Assembly (NCBI GenBank): GCA_021740045.1
Contig: JAIPAP010000047.1
Span: 1-32,659 of the forward strand
Reading direction: 5' to 3'
Length of the DNA: 32,659 bases
Origin: Bacteroidales bacterium
GTDB taxonomy: Bacteria > Bacteroidota > Bacteroidia > Bacteroidales > JAIPAP01
The position numbers and the translations under genes are program-made. The notes under the pieces are model-generated. The model had not been told where the DNA came from. It saw nothing but the letters and a program-made list of their open reading frames with translations, and did no database searches. The stretch's first letter is position 1; every line of letters starts with the position of its first letter. Below, piece after piece: positions 25,168 through 32,641 of this stretch.

Positions 25168-25198
25168 CAAAATTATAATTATGCAAGATAAGGGTCAA
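25168..25198 (-). promoter_or_regulatory. Predicted promoter of the two-component system
   Basis: On the minus strand TTGA (25195-25198), 19 bp, TAATTTTG (25168-25175). The -7 box ends only 4 bp before the regulator ATG at 25163, so the transcript would start at or next to the start codon. Confidence 0.45.
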
Positions 25199-25218
25199 CT
25201 TTGAAGGAAAATTGAAGA

Positions 25219-26928
25219 TTAATACCCCGCAGCCTGCCCGTCCTTACGTGATTCGGAAGCCCCGTAGTAAACCTTGTGTTCAGCATCCCACATAATGGCC
25301 TGGTAACCGCCATAACCTCCTATGTTGTATTTCACGGCATGCCCCTTACGCATCAGGGTGCGAATGGTTTCATAATCAAAGCCCGATTCCAGGTTTACCT
25401 CTCCCCCATCGGTCATTTGCCCGCCGGTGGGCTGTGATGAACCGCCATGACGAATACGGGGTGCATCGCCGGCTTCCTGAAGGTTCATTCCAAAATCGAT
25501 CAGGTTCATCACCACCTGCGCATGACCCTGGGGTTGCATAGAACCACCCATCACGCCAAAACTGATATAAGGTTTGCCGTCTTTGGTAATGAAGGCCGGA
25601 ATGATGGTATGGAAAGGCCGTTTACCTGGCTCATACACATTGTAATGCCCTTCTTCCAGTGAAAACAGCTCACCTCTGTCCTGAAGCATAAACCCCAGTT
25701 TGGGCGGTACCATGCCCGATCCCATACCGCGGTAATTGCTTTGGATTAGGGAGACCATATTCCCGTGCTTATCGGCCACGGTAAGGTAAATGGTTTCGCC
25801 TTGTTCGAGTTTACCGGCATCGTAGTTTCTGGCTGCCCGGTCGGGATTGATGAGTTCGCGGCGCTTCTCTGCATATTCTTTGGAGATTAATTCTTCCACC
25901 GGGATATCGTTAAACTCAGGATCAGCGTAATATTTGGCGCGGTCTTCAAAAGCCAGCTTTTTAGCTTCCACAAAATGATGAATATATTTGGCGCTACCAA
26001 AACCCATTTCAGCTACATTATAGCCTTCCATGATATTCAGAATCTGGAGGGCCGCAATACCCTGTCCGTTTGGCGGTAATTCCCACACATCATAACCGCG
26101 GTAATGGGCCGAAACAGGTTCCACCCATTGCGATTTATGGTTGGCGAGGTCTTCTTCACTCAAAAATCCGCCCTGCGATTGAATGAAACCGGCAATGGTT
26201 TTGGCCATTTCTCCTTTGTAAAAAGCATCCCGGCCGCCTTTGGCAATCTTTTCATAGGTGTCGGCAAGGTAGGGATTTTTGAAAACATCACCTTTCCGCA
26301 AGGGTTCTCCATCAGGCATATAAATCTCCTCAAAATTGGGGTATTGCTTAAAATGATAGGCCGACCTATGCAGGTAATGTCCGATCACTTCGGTCACCGG
26401 AAAACCATTACGGGCATAATCGATAGCCGGGGCCAAAATATCCGTCATGGATTTGCTGCCGAATTTCTTATGCAACTCAAACCAACCGTCCACGCATCCG
26501 GGAACTGTTACCGGCAAAGGCCCGTATGCCGGGATCTTTTTCATTTCATTTTCCTTGAAATATTGCAGGCTAAGCTTTTCGGGCGAACGGCCACTGGCAT
26601 TCAATCCGTAAAGCTTTTCATCCCGGGCGCTCCAGACAATGGCAAAGAGATCACCACCGATCCCGCTACCGGTCGGTTCCATCAATCCCAGGGATGCATT
26701 GGCGGCAATGGCTACGTCAATGGCATTGCCACCTTGCTTTAGAATATCCACGCCAATTTGGGTAGCCAAGGGGTGACTGGTGGCCACCATACCGTTTTGT
26801 GCCATCACCTCGGAGCGGGTGGCGAAATTATGCCCTGTAATCCTATCCTGACCATCTGCATTCATAAAGCTCAGCATTAAAAACAATAAAGCAATACTAA
26901 TTATTTGCAAGTATTTCATAATATTCAT
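25219..26928 (-). CDS. ggt: Gamma-glutamyltransferase
   Basis: The 569-residue precursor has a signal peptide (MKYLQIISIALLFLMLSFMNADGQ after a possible MNI extension) and should be periplasmic or extracellular. It belongs to the N-terminal-nucleophile family that self-cleaves and transfers or hydrolyses gamma-glutamyl groups, for example from glutathione. The large-subunit part has NAIDVAIAANASLGLMEP and GSGIGGDLFAIVW near residues 52-86. The self-cleavage site is at T379 in GETIYLTVADKHGNMVS, where the threonine becomes the nucleophile. The small subunit shows SNYRGMGSGM, GKRPFHTIIPAF and FGVMGGSMQPQGH. The variant TIYLT instead of the classical TTHxS places it near the YwrD-like branch. 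The gene follows the decayed toxin gene and precedes the two-component system by 55 bp. Confidence 0.93.
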   Translation of the reverse strand: MNIMKYLQIISIALLFLMLSFMNADGQDRITGHNFATRSEVMAQNGMVATSHPLATQIGVDILKQGGNAIDVAIAANASLGLMEPTGSGIGGDLFAIVWSARDEKLYGLNASGRSPEKLSLQYFKENEMKKIPAYGPLPVTVPGCVDGWFELHKKFGSKSMTDILAPAIDYARNGFPVTEVIGHYLHRSAYHFKQYPNFEEIYMPDGEPLRKGDVFKNPYLADTYEKIAKGGRDAFYKGEMAKTIAGFIQSQGGFLSEEDLANHKSQWVEPVSAHYRGYDVWELPPNGQGIAALQILNIMEGYNVAEMGFGSAKYIHHFVEAKKLAFEDRAKYYADPEFNDIPVEELISKEYAEKRRELINPDRAARNYDAGKLEQGETIYLTVADKHGNMVSLIQSNYRGMGSGMVPPKLGFMLQDRGELFSLEEGHYNVYEPGKRPFHTIIPAFITKDGKPYISFGVMGGSMQPQGHAQVVMNLIDFGMNLQEAGDAPRIRHGGSSQPTGGQMTDGGEVNLESGFDYETIRTLMRKGHAVKYNIGGYGGYQAIMWDAEHKVYYGASESRKDGQAAGY

Positions 26929-26950
26929 TTTAGGTTCTATTCCAATGTTC

Positions 26951-26986
26951 CCGGTAAAAACATCATTGCCTTTAAGTTTTTCCCGG
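26951..26986. repeat. Imperfect inverted repeat upstream of the gamma-glutamyltransferase gene
   Basis: CCGGTAAAAAC (26951-26961) pairs with GTTTTTCCCGG (26976-26986) with one mismatch and a 14-nt loop. There is no T-tract, so it is not a clear terminator. It may be an operator or part of the decay of the toxin gene. Confidence 0.5.
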
Positions 26987-27010
26987 TATTTGGAGGATAA
27001 AACTACAAAA

Positions 27011-27073
27011 TTATGGGAAGTGGATTTGAGGATTCAAATCAGCAATCCAAATCTCAAATTGGTTAATCCTCAT
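27011..27073 (-). pseudogene. N-terminal remnant of a PemK/MazF-type toxin gene
   Basis: The ORF begins at an ATG that overlaps the last 11 bases of the antitoxin gene, the usual antitoxin-toxin arrangement. Its first 16 codons read MRINQFEIWIADLNPQ, which closely matches the start of PemK/MazF endoribonucleases (pattern QxEIWxADLNP, then a GTEPGKTRPV-type loop). After this come four unrelated codons and a TAA, so the toxin is cut to 20 residues instead of about 110. Homology ends exactly on an 18-bp palindrome (27023-27040). PGKT appears in frame further on (26975-26986) but after the stop and inside an inverted repeat, so it may be chance. The remaining toxin body is absent; the next gene starts at 26928. 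Confidence 0.72.
27023..27040. repeat. Perfect 18-bp palindrome at the toxin break point
   Basis: GATTTGA (27023-27029), GGAT loop, TCAAATC (27034-27040). It falls across codons 12-17 of the toxin remnant, right where similarity to PemK ends. Confidence 0.6.
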
Positions 27074-27293
27074 ATCCCAGGTTTTCAAATTCTTTCAGTA
27101 CTTCCATTGAATCATCTTTTACCATTTCTGATTCCTTTTGCAGTTTTTTTTCAAGTGCATTACGTTTATGCAATCGATTGTAATGTTCTATGGCTTCGTT
27201 AATATACCTGTTTCTGGATTTGTTAAGCATTAACCTGATGCTCTCAGTTTCTCTAAAAAAAGTTTCTTCTATTTTAAGTGATATTGTTTTCAT
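27063..27293 (-). CDS. Ribbon-helix-helix antitoxin, now without an intact toxin
   Basis: With the chosen start the protein has 76 residues. The N-terminal MKTISLKIEETFFRE is the DNA-contacting beta strand, and NKSRNRYINEAIEHYNRL is the second helix pair of a CopG/MetJ-type ribbon-helix-helix fold. The charged C-terminal tail (MVKDDSMEVLKEFENLGYED) is where such antitoxins bind and block the toxin. An ATG at 27314 is in frame, but it lies inside the predicted -7 box (27312-27319), so 27293 is the better start. The toxin gene that overlaps its 3' end is reduced to a fragment. The antitoxin is intact and may still autoregulate or neutralise related toxins elsewhere. Confidence 0.82.
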   Translation of the reverse strand: MKTISLKIEETFFRETESIRLMLNKSRNRYINEAIEHYNRLHKRNALEKKLQKESEMVKDDSMEVLKEFENLGYED

Positions 27294-27311
27294 ATTCTTT
27301 GCTTCTTTCTC

Positions 27312-27342
27312 CAAAGGTATATTATCAAAGCATAGTTTTCAA
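27312..27342 (-). promoter_or_regulatory. Predicted promoter of the antitoxin gene
   Basis: On the minus strand TTGA (27339-27342), 19 bp, TACCTTTG (27312-27319). The leader to ATG 27293 is about 12 nt. This placement rules out the ATG at 27314. Confidence 0.5.
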
Positions 27343-27370
27343 GTATTATTTAACCACTTCATATTTCCAA

Positions 27371-29749
27371 TCAAAACCCCTTTTTAGGTGTATCATAAAT
27401 TCCTTCGGGCTTGTGTTGATTTGGCTTAAGCTTCTTTCCAAGGCTAAATTGATATTTCAATTGGAACCATACCGGAAAAGGCGACATCTGTATTTTGCCT
27501 TCCTCTTTATGGTAAAAATCGTCACTTTGGCTTTCCTTTCCCCGGTAAACAAAAGAACCGGCAAAGGGAAGGGCAGCTTTAATGCCTATCTTCAGATCTT
27601 TCATGATCATTTTATCAACTTTCAGGAAATAGATGGCATCTTCGTAAATTCTGCATTGCATTAGAGGCTGGGGGCTGTTATAGCTAAATATGGCAGAAAC
27701 GGAAAAATCATGTTTAAAGCTCATCATTGCCGAAAGCCCGGATTCGTATGCCCAGCCGCTTTTATCATCCAAACCTTTTTCCATTGCAGCTTGGTTCATG
27801 CTTACATTATACCGGTAGCCTTTCAAATAGGGATTAAGGGTAATTTGCCCGGTCAGTTTCAGACTTCCTATAAGTTGCAGGCCATACTGACGCATAGTCC
27901 CCATATTGGCTGTTTCTATTTGGAGTTGTTGCTTATTATTGATAAAACTCATTCGATCAATCACATTTGAAGTATTTTCCCAAAACAAAGTTGCCGCCAG
28001 GTAATTATTGTTGGGCCGTAAGCTATACTCCAATGCCAACTTATTTTGAATGGCCGGTTTTAAAGCCGGATTGCCTTGTTGCATCATAAAGGGATTGATC
28101 ACGCTAAGGGTGGGATTCAATTCATAAAGACCGGGGCGCTCCAACGAACGGCGATAGGAGAAGCTGATATCCTGTATCTTGCCAAGCTTAAAAATCAGGT
28201 TTGCGTGAGGCAATAAAGCTAATTTCGAGCGGTTGAATTCTCCTGTCAGTTCCTGCTCCAGGTATTCTGCCCGCATTCCGGCCTTGAACCTGAAATCATC
28301 TAAATTAGAATGCACCGAAGCGTAAACGGAATGAAGCATTTCCTCATAACGGAATGCTGCATCTTGCTTATTCAATAAGGTCTTCATCACACTTTTTCCG
28401 CCTGCCTCCAGGCCGGTCTTTTTGCCCAACTGACAATTGTATTCTACTCGGAGAATGCCTCTTTCTTCATAGGGTTCATTTTGATTGATCAGTTCAGGCT
28501 GAAAATCATTTCCCACTCCTGTATAATTATACGTGGTTTTATTAAAAGCATTAAGCGTGAAATAACTCAGGTCAACAGCTAGGGTTTTTCCGTTTTCATC
28601 AAAATCATGCTGATAATGCAGGGAATAATAGTGCTTATGATTGCGGTCGGTATCTTCCCGTTGCCCGTTTATTTTTTCCGCAGTAGTTTGCCCTTCTTCT
28701 ATTTTCATCGTAAGGCTCCCGTCATGTTCCCACGACCAGGGATTATAAAAACCGTAAAACTGCAAGCTATTCTTTTTATTCAGGCGATATTCAATTCCGT
28801 AATGCATGTGATGTGACCAGTTTTTCTGCCTGAATTGGGATTCCGTATAAAAATCAATCGGAGCGTGCTGATTCCCAATTTGCAGCTCTCGCTTTTTATG
28901 AATATCAAAATAACTGAATTCTCCATCACAGGAAGCGAAAATGCTGAGGTCTTTATAGCCATAATTCAATCCGGCTGAAGGGAATAGATAGATCTCATCT
29001 TTTGAACCTGGAATTTCGGCGAAAACATGTCCCTTTAAACCGGAATCCTTTTTCTTTAAAACCACATTCAGCACACCGTTAACCTCGGCCGGATATTTGG
29101 CTCCGGGTGAATGGATCACCTCCACTTTATCGATCTGTTCGGAATTAAGCTGTTTTATGTAATGCATATCCCGCTCCCGGCCATTAACAAGAATAAGTAT
29201 ATTGGACTTGCCCGCCAGTGAAATATTCTGCCTGAAATCGAACTGGATTCCGGGAATATGCTTCAAGACATCCATACCGGTATTGGAGACCTTATGCATT
29301 TTTCGGTTCATAAAGAAGGTAGTTTTCCCGTTGGATGTTTTCGCCTTAATCCGTTCGGCCGACACCACCGTTTCGGCTATGTTCACGGCTTTTTCTGTCA
29401 GCGGTATATTTCCTGTGTCATACTTCTCACCTTGTTTAAGATCAAGGGATAAAATAGCCGTTTGATATCCTACAAAGCTTACTTTAAGGTAATACTTGCC
29501 CGCCGGGACCAATTGGATTAAAAACCATCCATCTTCTTTACTGATCACACCATCAACCAGTGAAGAATCGGGTGAGTGGTATAATGCGACAGTTGCAAAT
29601 GAGATGGGATCATCATCCGCTTGATTAATTATACGTCCGCTGACCGATGCCGGTTTTTGTCCGTAAGTTGCTGCTGCTATTAGTAAAAATGCCATTATTA
29701 ATGCCATTAATACAGTTTTTCCGTTTGGGTTGAATGCTGTGTTTGTCAT
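27371..29749 (-). CDS. Outer-membrane beta-barrel receptor, CarboxypepD_reg-like/TonB-dependent type
   Basis: The start chosen (MTNTAFNPNGKTVLM) gives a 792-residue protein with a signal peptide ending AAATYGQ. An upstream ATG at 29800 adds 17 residues without a better signal, and the leader motif shared with 18392-18409 also marks 29749. After the signal comes a carboxypeptidase-regulatory-like domain (PASVSGRIINQADDDPISFA, VSFVGYQTAIL). Next is a plug-like domain (GMDVLKHIPGIQFDFRQNIS, ILVNGRERDMHYIKQL, VEVIHSPGAKYPAEVNGVLN) and a barrel of the OMP_b-brl_3 type (LERPGLYELNPTLSVINPFM, QQGNPALKPAIQNKLALEYS). No TonB box is obvious. It may import a large nutrient or act in surface assembly. 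The adjacent LytTR gene lies upstream on the same strand. Confidence 0.85.
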   Translation of the reverse strand: MTNTAFNPNGKTVLMALIMAFLLIAAATYGQKPASVSGRIINQADDDPISFATVALYHSPDSSLVDGVISKEDGWFLIQLVPAGKYYLKVSFVGYQTAILSLDLKQGEKYDTGNIPLTEKAVNIAETVVSAERIKAKTSNGKTTFFMNRKMHKVSNTGMDVLKHIPGIQFDFRQNISLAGKSNILILVNGRERDMHYIKQLNSEQIDKVEVIHSPGAKYPAEVNGVLNVVLKKKDSGLKGHVFAEIPGSKDEIYLFPSAGLNYGYKDLSIFASCDGEFSYFDIHKKRELQIGNQHAPIDFYTESQFRQKNWSHHMHYGIEYRLNKKNSLQFYGFYNPWSWEHDGSLTMKIEEGQTTAEKINGQREDTDRNHKHYYSLHYQHDFDENGKTLAVDLSYFTLNAFNKTTYNYTGVGNDFQPELINQNEPYEERGILRVEYNCQLGKKTGLEAGGKSVMKTLLNKQDAAFRYEEMLHSVYASVHSNLDDFRFKAGMRAEYLEQELTGEFNRSKLALLPHANLIFKLGKIQDISFSYRRSLERPGLYELNPTLSVINPFMMQQGNPALKPAIQNKLALEYSLRPNNNYLAATLFWENTSNVIDRMSFINNKQQLQIETANMGTMRQYGLQLIGSLKLTGQITLNPYLKGYRYNVSMNQAAMEKGLDDKSGWAYESGLSAMMSFKHDFSVSAIFSYNSPQPLMQCRIYEDAIYFLKVDKMIMKDLKIGIKAALPFAGSFVYRGKESQSDDFYHKEEGKIQMSPFPVWFQLKYQFSLGKKLKPNQHKPEGIYDTPKKGF

Positions 29750-29763
29750 ATGCCTGGGTTTTG
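29746..29763 (-). promoter_or_regulatory. Leader/start motif shared with the gene starting at 18395
   Basis: CAAAACCCAGGCATATGA on the minus strand, with the receptor ATG at 29747-29749. It differs at one base from 18392-18409. A weak -7 box, TGTATTTG, lies about 20 bp further upstream. Confidence 0.5.
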
Positions 29764-29800
29764 TATTTTCATGCAAATACAACAAACAATAAGATACCAT

Positions 29801-29904
29801 GCAACTTTTTGGGATATACTGTAGCTTTTTGTGATGTTTGGTAAACCTCTTGTCAGTAAGCTATAGAAAGTTGTGACAAAAAGCAGTTTTTTGGGATGAA
29901 CGGT
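29801..29904 (-). promoter_or_regulatory. Three LytTR-type direct repeats upstream of the receptor gene
   Basis: Three 22-bp direct repeats lie at 29801-29822, 29821-29842 and 29883-29904, all in the same direction. Each has the core CTTTTTGGGAT or a close variant on the plus strand. On the minus strand their ends read ACCGTTCAT, ACCAAACAT and ACAGTATAT. The first fits the known LytTR consensus [TA][AC][CA]GTTN[AG][TG] exactly, the third with one change. Starts are 20 and 62 bp apart, close to whole helical turns. A fourth, inverted half-copy (TTGTGACAAAAAGC) is at 29871-29884. The site nearest the gene ends about 50 bp before its ATG. Confidence 0.68.
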
Positions 29905-29926
29905 AAAAAACGTTTACTTTAGTTTC

Positions 29927-30790
29927 TCACGTGAAGCTGTCGAAGTCACTGGTATTTTTTCTTGAAACAGGCACTTCTTCATCAATATTTAGCAGTTTGA
30001 GGCGATAACCCGAAGAAATACTGCCCCGTTTTTTAACAACTTTCTTTACATTCACAATGAAGGCACGATGCGTTCGCATAACTTGCGGAATGGCTGACAA
30101 TTGCTTTTCCACATTGCTAATGGAATTTCTGATCACCTTACGGCTTACCTGTCCTTCTTCCTGCAAGTAAAACACCACATAATTCCCATCCGATTCAGCA
30201 TAAATGAACTGATCGGAATAAAATTCGAGCTTTTCTTTTTTAAGGGTAGAATCGATACAGATGCTTTCCCGCTTCGGTGCAGCATTTTGATTTGTTGTGA
30301 CTAACTCCTCCACATCGGCTGGCTCCTTACTGATCAGGTAAGCATAATTCACCAGTGTAAAAAGGGAAACCGGAATAATGCCTATAAGGAAAGCCGAAAA
30401 CACTGAATCGAAAAAGGTGGGGAAATTCCATCTTGCAGCCGGGGGCTCAATAAAGAAGCCCATTAAATAGGTACCAATACCGAAAACGAGTAAGATGAAG
30501 ATAATAGAAAGCGTCTCTTTTAAAAAAGTCCATTTCTTTCTCCGGGAGAAAAAGGATGTAGTATTTAGAAGCTTAACGCCAAGGATCACAAAAACGGAAG
30601 CTCCCAGGCTATAGAGCAAGATGGTTTGAAAGTAATTAAAAGGTGGTGCAGGCTTAGCATCCAGCGGACGGTATAGAAGCATGAATAACAAACAAAATCC
30701 GGCAATGATCAGGGTGCCAAAATGCGGATGCCTGATAATGTAATTACGCGGATATTTGGTTTCCAGCTTTTTTAAAAGTTCATTCTTCAT
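29927..30790 (-). CDS. Membrane-bound LytTR-family transcription regulator
   Basis: The 287-residue protein has four predicted membrane helices in its first half (about 26-45, 55-75, 90-112, 128-155) and a C-terminal LytTR DNA-binding domain (about 190-285). The LytTR domain shows FIYAESDGNYVVFYL, KVIRNSISNVEKQL, MRTHRAFIVNVKKVVK and VPVSRKN, all typical. It lacks a receiver domain, so it is not a standard response regulator; the membrane part may sense the signal. It lies directly upstream of the receptor gene on the same strand, with the LytTR-type repeats in between. This strongly suggests that it controls the receptor gene. Confidence 0.9.
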   Translation of the reverse strand: MKNELLKKLETKYPRNYIIRHPHFGTLIIAGFCLLFMLLYRPLDAKPAPPFNYFQTILLYSLGASVFVILGVKLLNTTSFFSRRKKWTFLKETLSIIFILLVFGIGTYLMGFFIEPPAARWNFPTFFDSVFSAFLIGIIPVSLFTLVNYAYLISKEPADVEELVTTNQNAAPKRESICIDSTLKKEKLEFYSDQFIYAESDGNYVVFYLQEEGQVSRKVIRNSISNVEKQLSAIPQVMRTHRAFIVNVKKVVKKRGSISSGYRLKLLNIDEEVPVSRKNTSDFDSFT

Positions 30791-30835
30791 TGCCGCCTTT
30801 TCTGCTATATGGTTGCTGCCCTGCCTTTATTCCGG

Positions 30836-30843
30836 CAAAACTA
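30836..30843 (-). promoter_or_regulatory. Possible -7 box of the LytTR regulator gene
   Basis: TAGTTTTG on the minus strand is a full TAnnTTTG match, 45 bp before the ATG at 30790. No good -33 element is seen. Confidence 0.33.
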
Positions 30844-30908
30844 CACAATTCCGGATTATTTGATGGTGCTACAGAAATTATAAAGCGTTCCGCTAATTTA
30901 TTCGAAAT

Positions 30909-30923
30909 ACCCGCGAATTTCCC
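30909..30923. repeat. Dispersed 15-bp element, first copy
   Basis: TACCCGCGAATTTCC here is repeated exactly at 32525-32539. Both copies are intergenic. Confidence 0.5.
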
Positions 30924-30994
30924 CTGTTGATTATCCTGAAGAAATTTTCCCAATTAACTTTAAGGTAATTATTCAGTAAATTCAAAATTATTCC

Positions 30995-31027
30995 AAAAAA
31001 TAAACCCTGGTGAGATAACCAGGGTTT
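30995..31027 (-). terminator. Rho-independent terminator of the DUF302 gene
   Basis: AAACCCTGG (31002-31010) and CCAGGGTTT (31019-31027) form a perfect 9-bp stem with an 8-nt loop. On the minus strand the hairpin is followed by TATTTTTT. It lies 24 bp after the stop codon at 31051. Confidence 0.88.
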
Positions 31028-31050
31028 ACGGGAATAAGTTCCTAAATGAT

Positions 31051-31437
31051 CTATAGTTTGTTAATTACATTCTGAACCCGCTGATTTACTTCACCGGCCA
31101 CCTTCTCCAAATCTTTGTTCTCGATGGCCTGCATAGATGCCATAGGGTCAACACCGGCTACCTCTATTTTTCCATCACCGGTTTCCTGTACAACAAAATT
31201 ACAGGGTAGCATGGTACCTATCTTGTCTTCTGCTTGCAGGGCCTGATGGGCCATTTGTGGAATGCAACCTCCCAATATGCGGTACTTCCTGAAGTCTACA
31301 TCCAACTTCTTCTTTAGGGTTTCATTGACGTTAATTTCGGTTAACACTCCAAACCCCTCGGATTTCATGGCTTCGGTGGTTTTTTCCAAAGCATCGTCAA
31401 ATCCGGTATCCAACTTCTTACTAAAATAGTATTTCAT
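31051..31437 (-). CDS. DUF302-domain protein
   Basis: The 128-residue cytoplasmic protein fits the DUF302 family over its whole length: YYFSKKLDTGFDDALEKTTE, then EGFGVLTEINVNETLKKKLD, YRILGGCIPQMAHQALQ, and GTMLPCNFVVQETGDGKIEV. Family members are small alpha/beta proteins of unknown or loosely defined role, some linked to redox, metal or sulfur stress. Two cysteines (around 58 and 79) are conserved in the family. It is a single-gene unit ended by a strong terminator. No functional partner is adjacent. Confidence 0.9.
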   Translation of the reverse strand: MKYYFSKKLDTGFDDALEKTTEAMKSEGFGVLTEINVNETLKKKLDVDFRKYRILGGCIPQMAHQALQAEDKIGTMLPCNFVVQETGDGKIEVAGVDPMASMQAIENKDLEKVAGEVNQRVQNVINKL

Positions 31438-31543
31438 ATCACATCAATTCTTTTAAAACTACACTTTTTTTATCTTATCAGTTTTAAAACAGTGCGATTA
31501 AAACAAATGTTCATTCACATAAATATCTGAATTATAAATACAT

Positions 31544-32458
31544 CTATGCATGACCTTTTCTTCTCTTGAATAATTCTTGAATTGATGCAGCATAGCGCTG
31601 GAGGATAATTCCCCCGATAATAAAAACCAGTCCAACCATAGTGGAGACCAGAATATCTTCACCTACTGTAAAATGGACAAATACAAGCGAAAGAAAAGGT
31701 GCAACATAGATCAGGTTGGTTACCTTGGCCGTGGTTGTTGAAAGGCGTAAAGCCATAAGCCATACCACAAAAGTGATCCCCATTTCAAACAGGCCAATGT
31801 AAGTCACCCCCAGCCAGGCATAGCCGTCGGTCATAACCGGCGAGGATATCAACAGGGTTAAAATCAAAACATATAATCCACCGAAAAGAAAATTCGCAAA
31901 CAGTTTGATCACCGGCTCCTTCTTGCTCTTTACGTTATAGATCCAATACAGGGCCCAAACAATGGAGCTACCCAAAGCAAGACCCACTCCCAGGGGATCG
32001 GTGAAATTTAGCTCACTAAAATTGCCCCGGAGGATAATGATAACGGTACCGAAAAAACTTATCAATACTGCAAGCACGCTTATCCACCCGATTTTCTGCT
32101 TTAAAATGGGAATGGAAAGCAGGGTAAGCGTAACCGGCCAAATGTAGTTCAGGGCTACTGCTTCCTGGGCTTGCAAGAGATCATAGGCTTTGATCAGCAC
32201 CACATAATAAGCAAAGGGATTTAAAAAACCCATTAGTGCCGAGTGCCACCACTCCCTGCCGGTAAAATGGCTGAGTTCTCTCAGGCGGCCCTGTATCAAT
32301 AAAACGAGGAATAAAAAGACAATGGAAACAAGCGAGGAATACAACACCAACTGCAAAAAGTCCGTATAGCGTAAGGTGATCTTAAAGGCCGAACCTATGG
32401 TCCCCCAAAAAAGCACCACCAGCGAAGCAAGTAAATAAGCTTTGTTTTGTTGTTTCAT
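31544..32458 (-). CDS. DMT-superfamily (EamA) transporter
   Basis: The 304-residue protein has about ten membrane helices arranged as two EamA repeats. The first covers roughly 8-140 (LASLVVLFWGTIGSAFKIT, PFAYYVVLIKAYDLLQAQEA, NYIWPVTLTLLSIPILKQKI). The second covers roughly 153-290 (GVGLALGSSIVWALYWIY, LSTTTAKVTNLIYVAPFLSL, FVHFTVGEDILVSTMVGLVF). This family exports metabolites or amino acids across the inner membrane. The C-terminus is basic and cytoplasmic. It is a lone gene and its substrate cannot be inferred. Confidence 0.92.
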   Translation of the reverse strand: MKQQNKAYLLASLVVLFWGTIGSAFKITLRYTDFLQLVLYSSLVSIVFLFLVLLIQGRLRELSHFTGREWWHSALMGFLNPFAYYVVLIKAYDLLQAQEAVALNYIWPVTLTLLSIPILKQKIGWISVLAVLISFFGTVIIILRGNFSELNFTDPLGVGLALGSSIVWALYWIYNVKSKKEPVIKLFANFLFGGLYVLILTLLISSPVMTDGYAWLGVTYIGLFEMGITFVVWLMALRLSTTTAKVTNLIYVAPFLSLVFVHFTVGEDILVSTMVGLVFIIGGIILQRYAASIQELFKRRKGHA

Positions 32459-32524
32459 GAAGATGATTCTCTTGCTATGGAATGCGAAAATAGTGAAAAA
32501 TAATATCCGCTAATCCCCGCGAAT

Positions 32525-32539
32525 TACCCGCGAATTTCC
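32525..32539. repeat. Dispersed 15-bp element, second copy
   Basis: Exact copy of 30909-30923. It is preceded by a partial copy, CCCCGCGAATTACC, at 32515-32528. Confidence 0.5.
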
Positions 32540-32587
32540 GCAAAGCGCTATAAACGTTTATTCCTGTTGGATAGCCGCCATCTTGCT

Positions 32588-32641
32588 TGAGCGGATTTGT
32601 AATCCGCTCACGGGTTTATGGCATGGATTACAAATCCACGC
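32588..32641. repeat. REP-like pair of inverted palindromes
   Basis: The first unit (32588-32610) is a perfect palindrome, a 10-bp stem TGAGCGGATT/AATCCGCTCA around TGT. The second (32621-32641) has TGGATT/AATCCA around ACA, with outer GC pairs after one mismatch. Their cores, GGATTTGTAATCC and GGATTACAAATCC, are reverse complements, so the units are head-to-head, like REP pairs mobilised by IS200-like transposases. No transposase lies in the window. Confidence 0.65.

Noticed and set aside
26104-26742. 212-codon plus-strand ORF opposite the gamma-glutamyltransferase gene
   Set aside because: The minus strand carries the conserved enzyme; this frame is a shadow.
26972-26986. PGKT codons taken as continuation of the PemK/MazF toxin
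   Set aside because: They are in frame, but after a stop codon, at the wrong distance, and inside an inverted repeat that explains the sequence; not counted as toxin.
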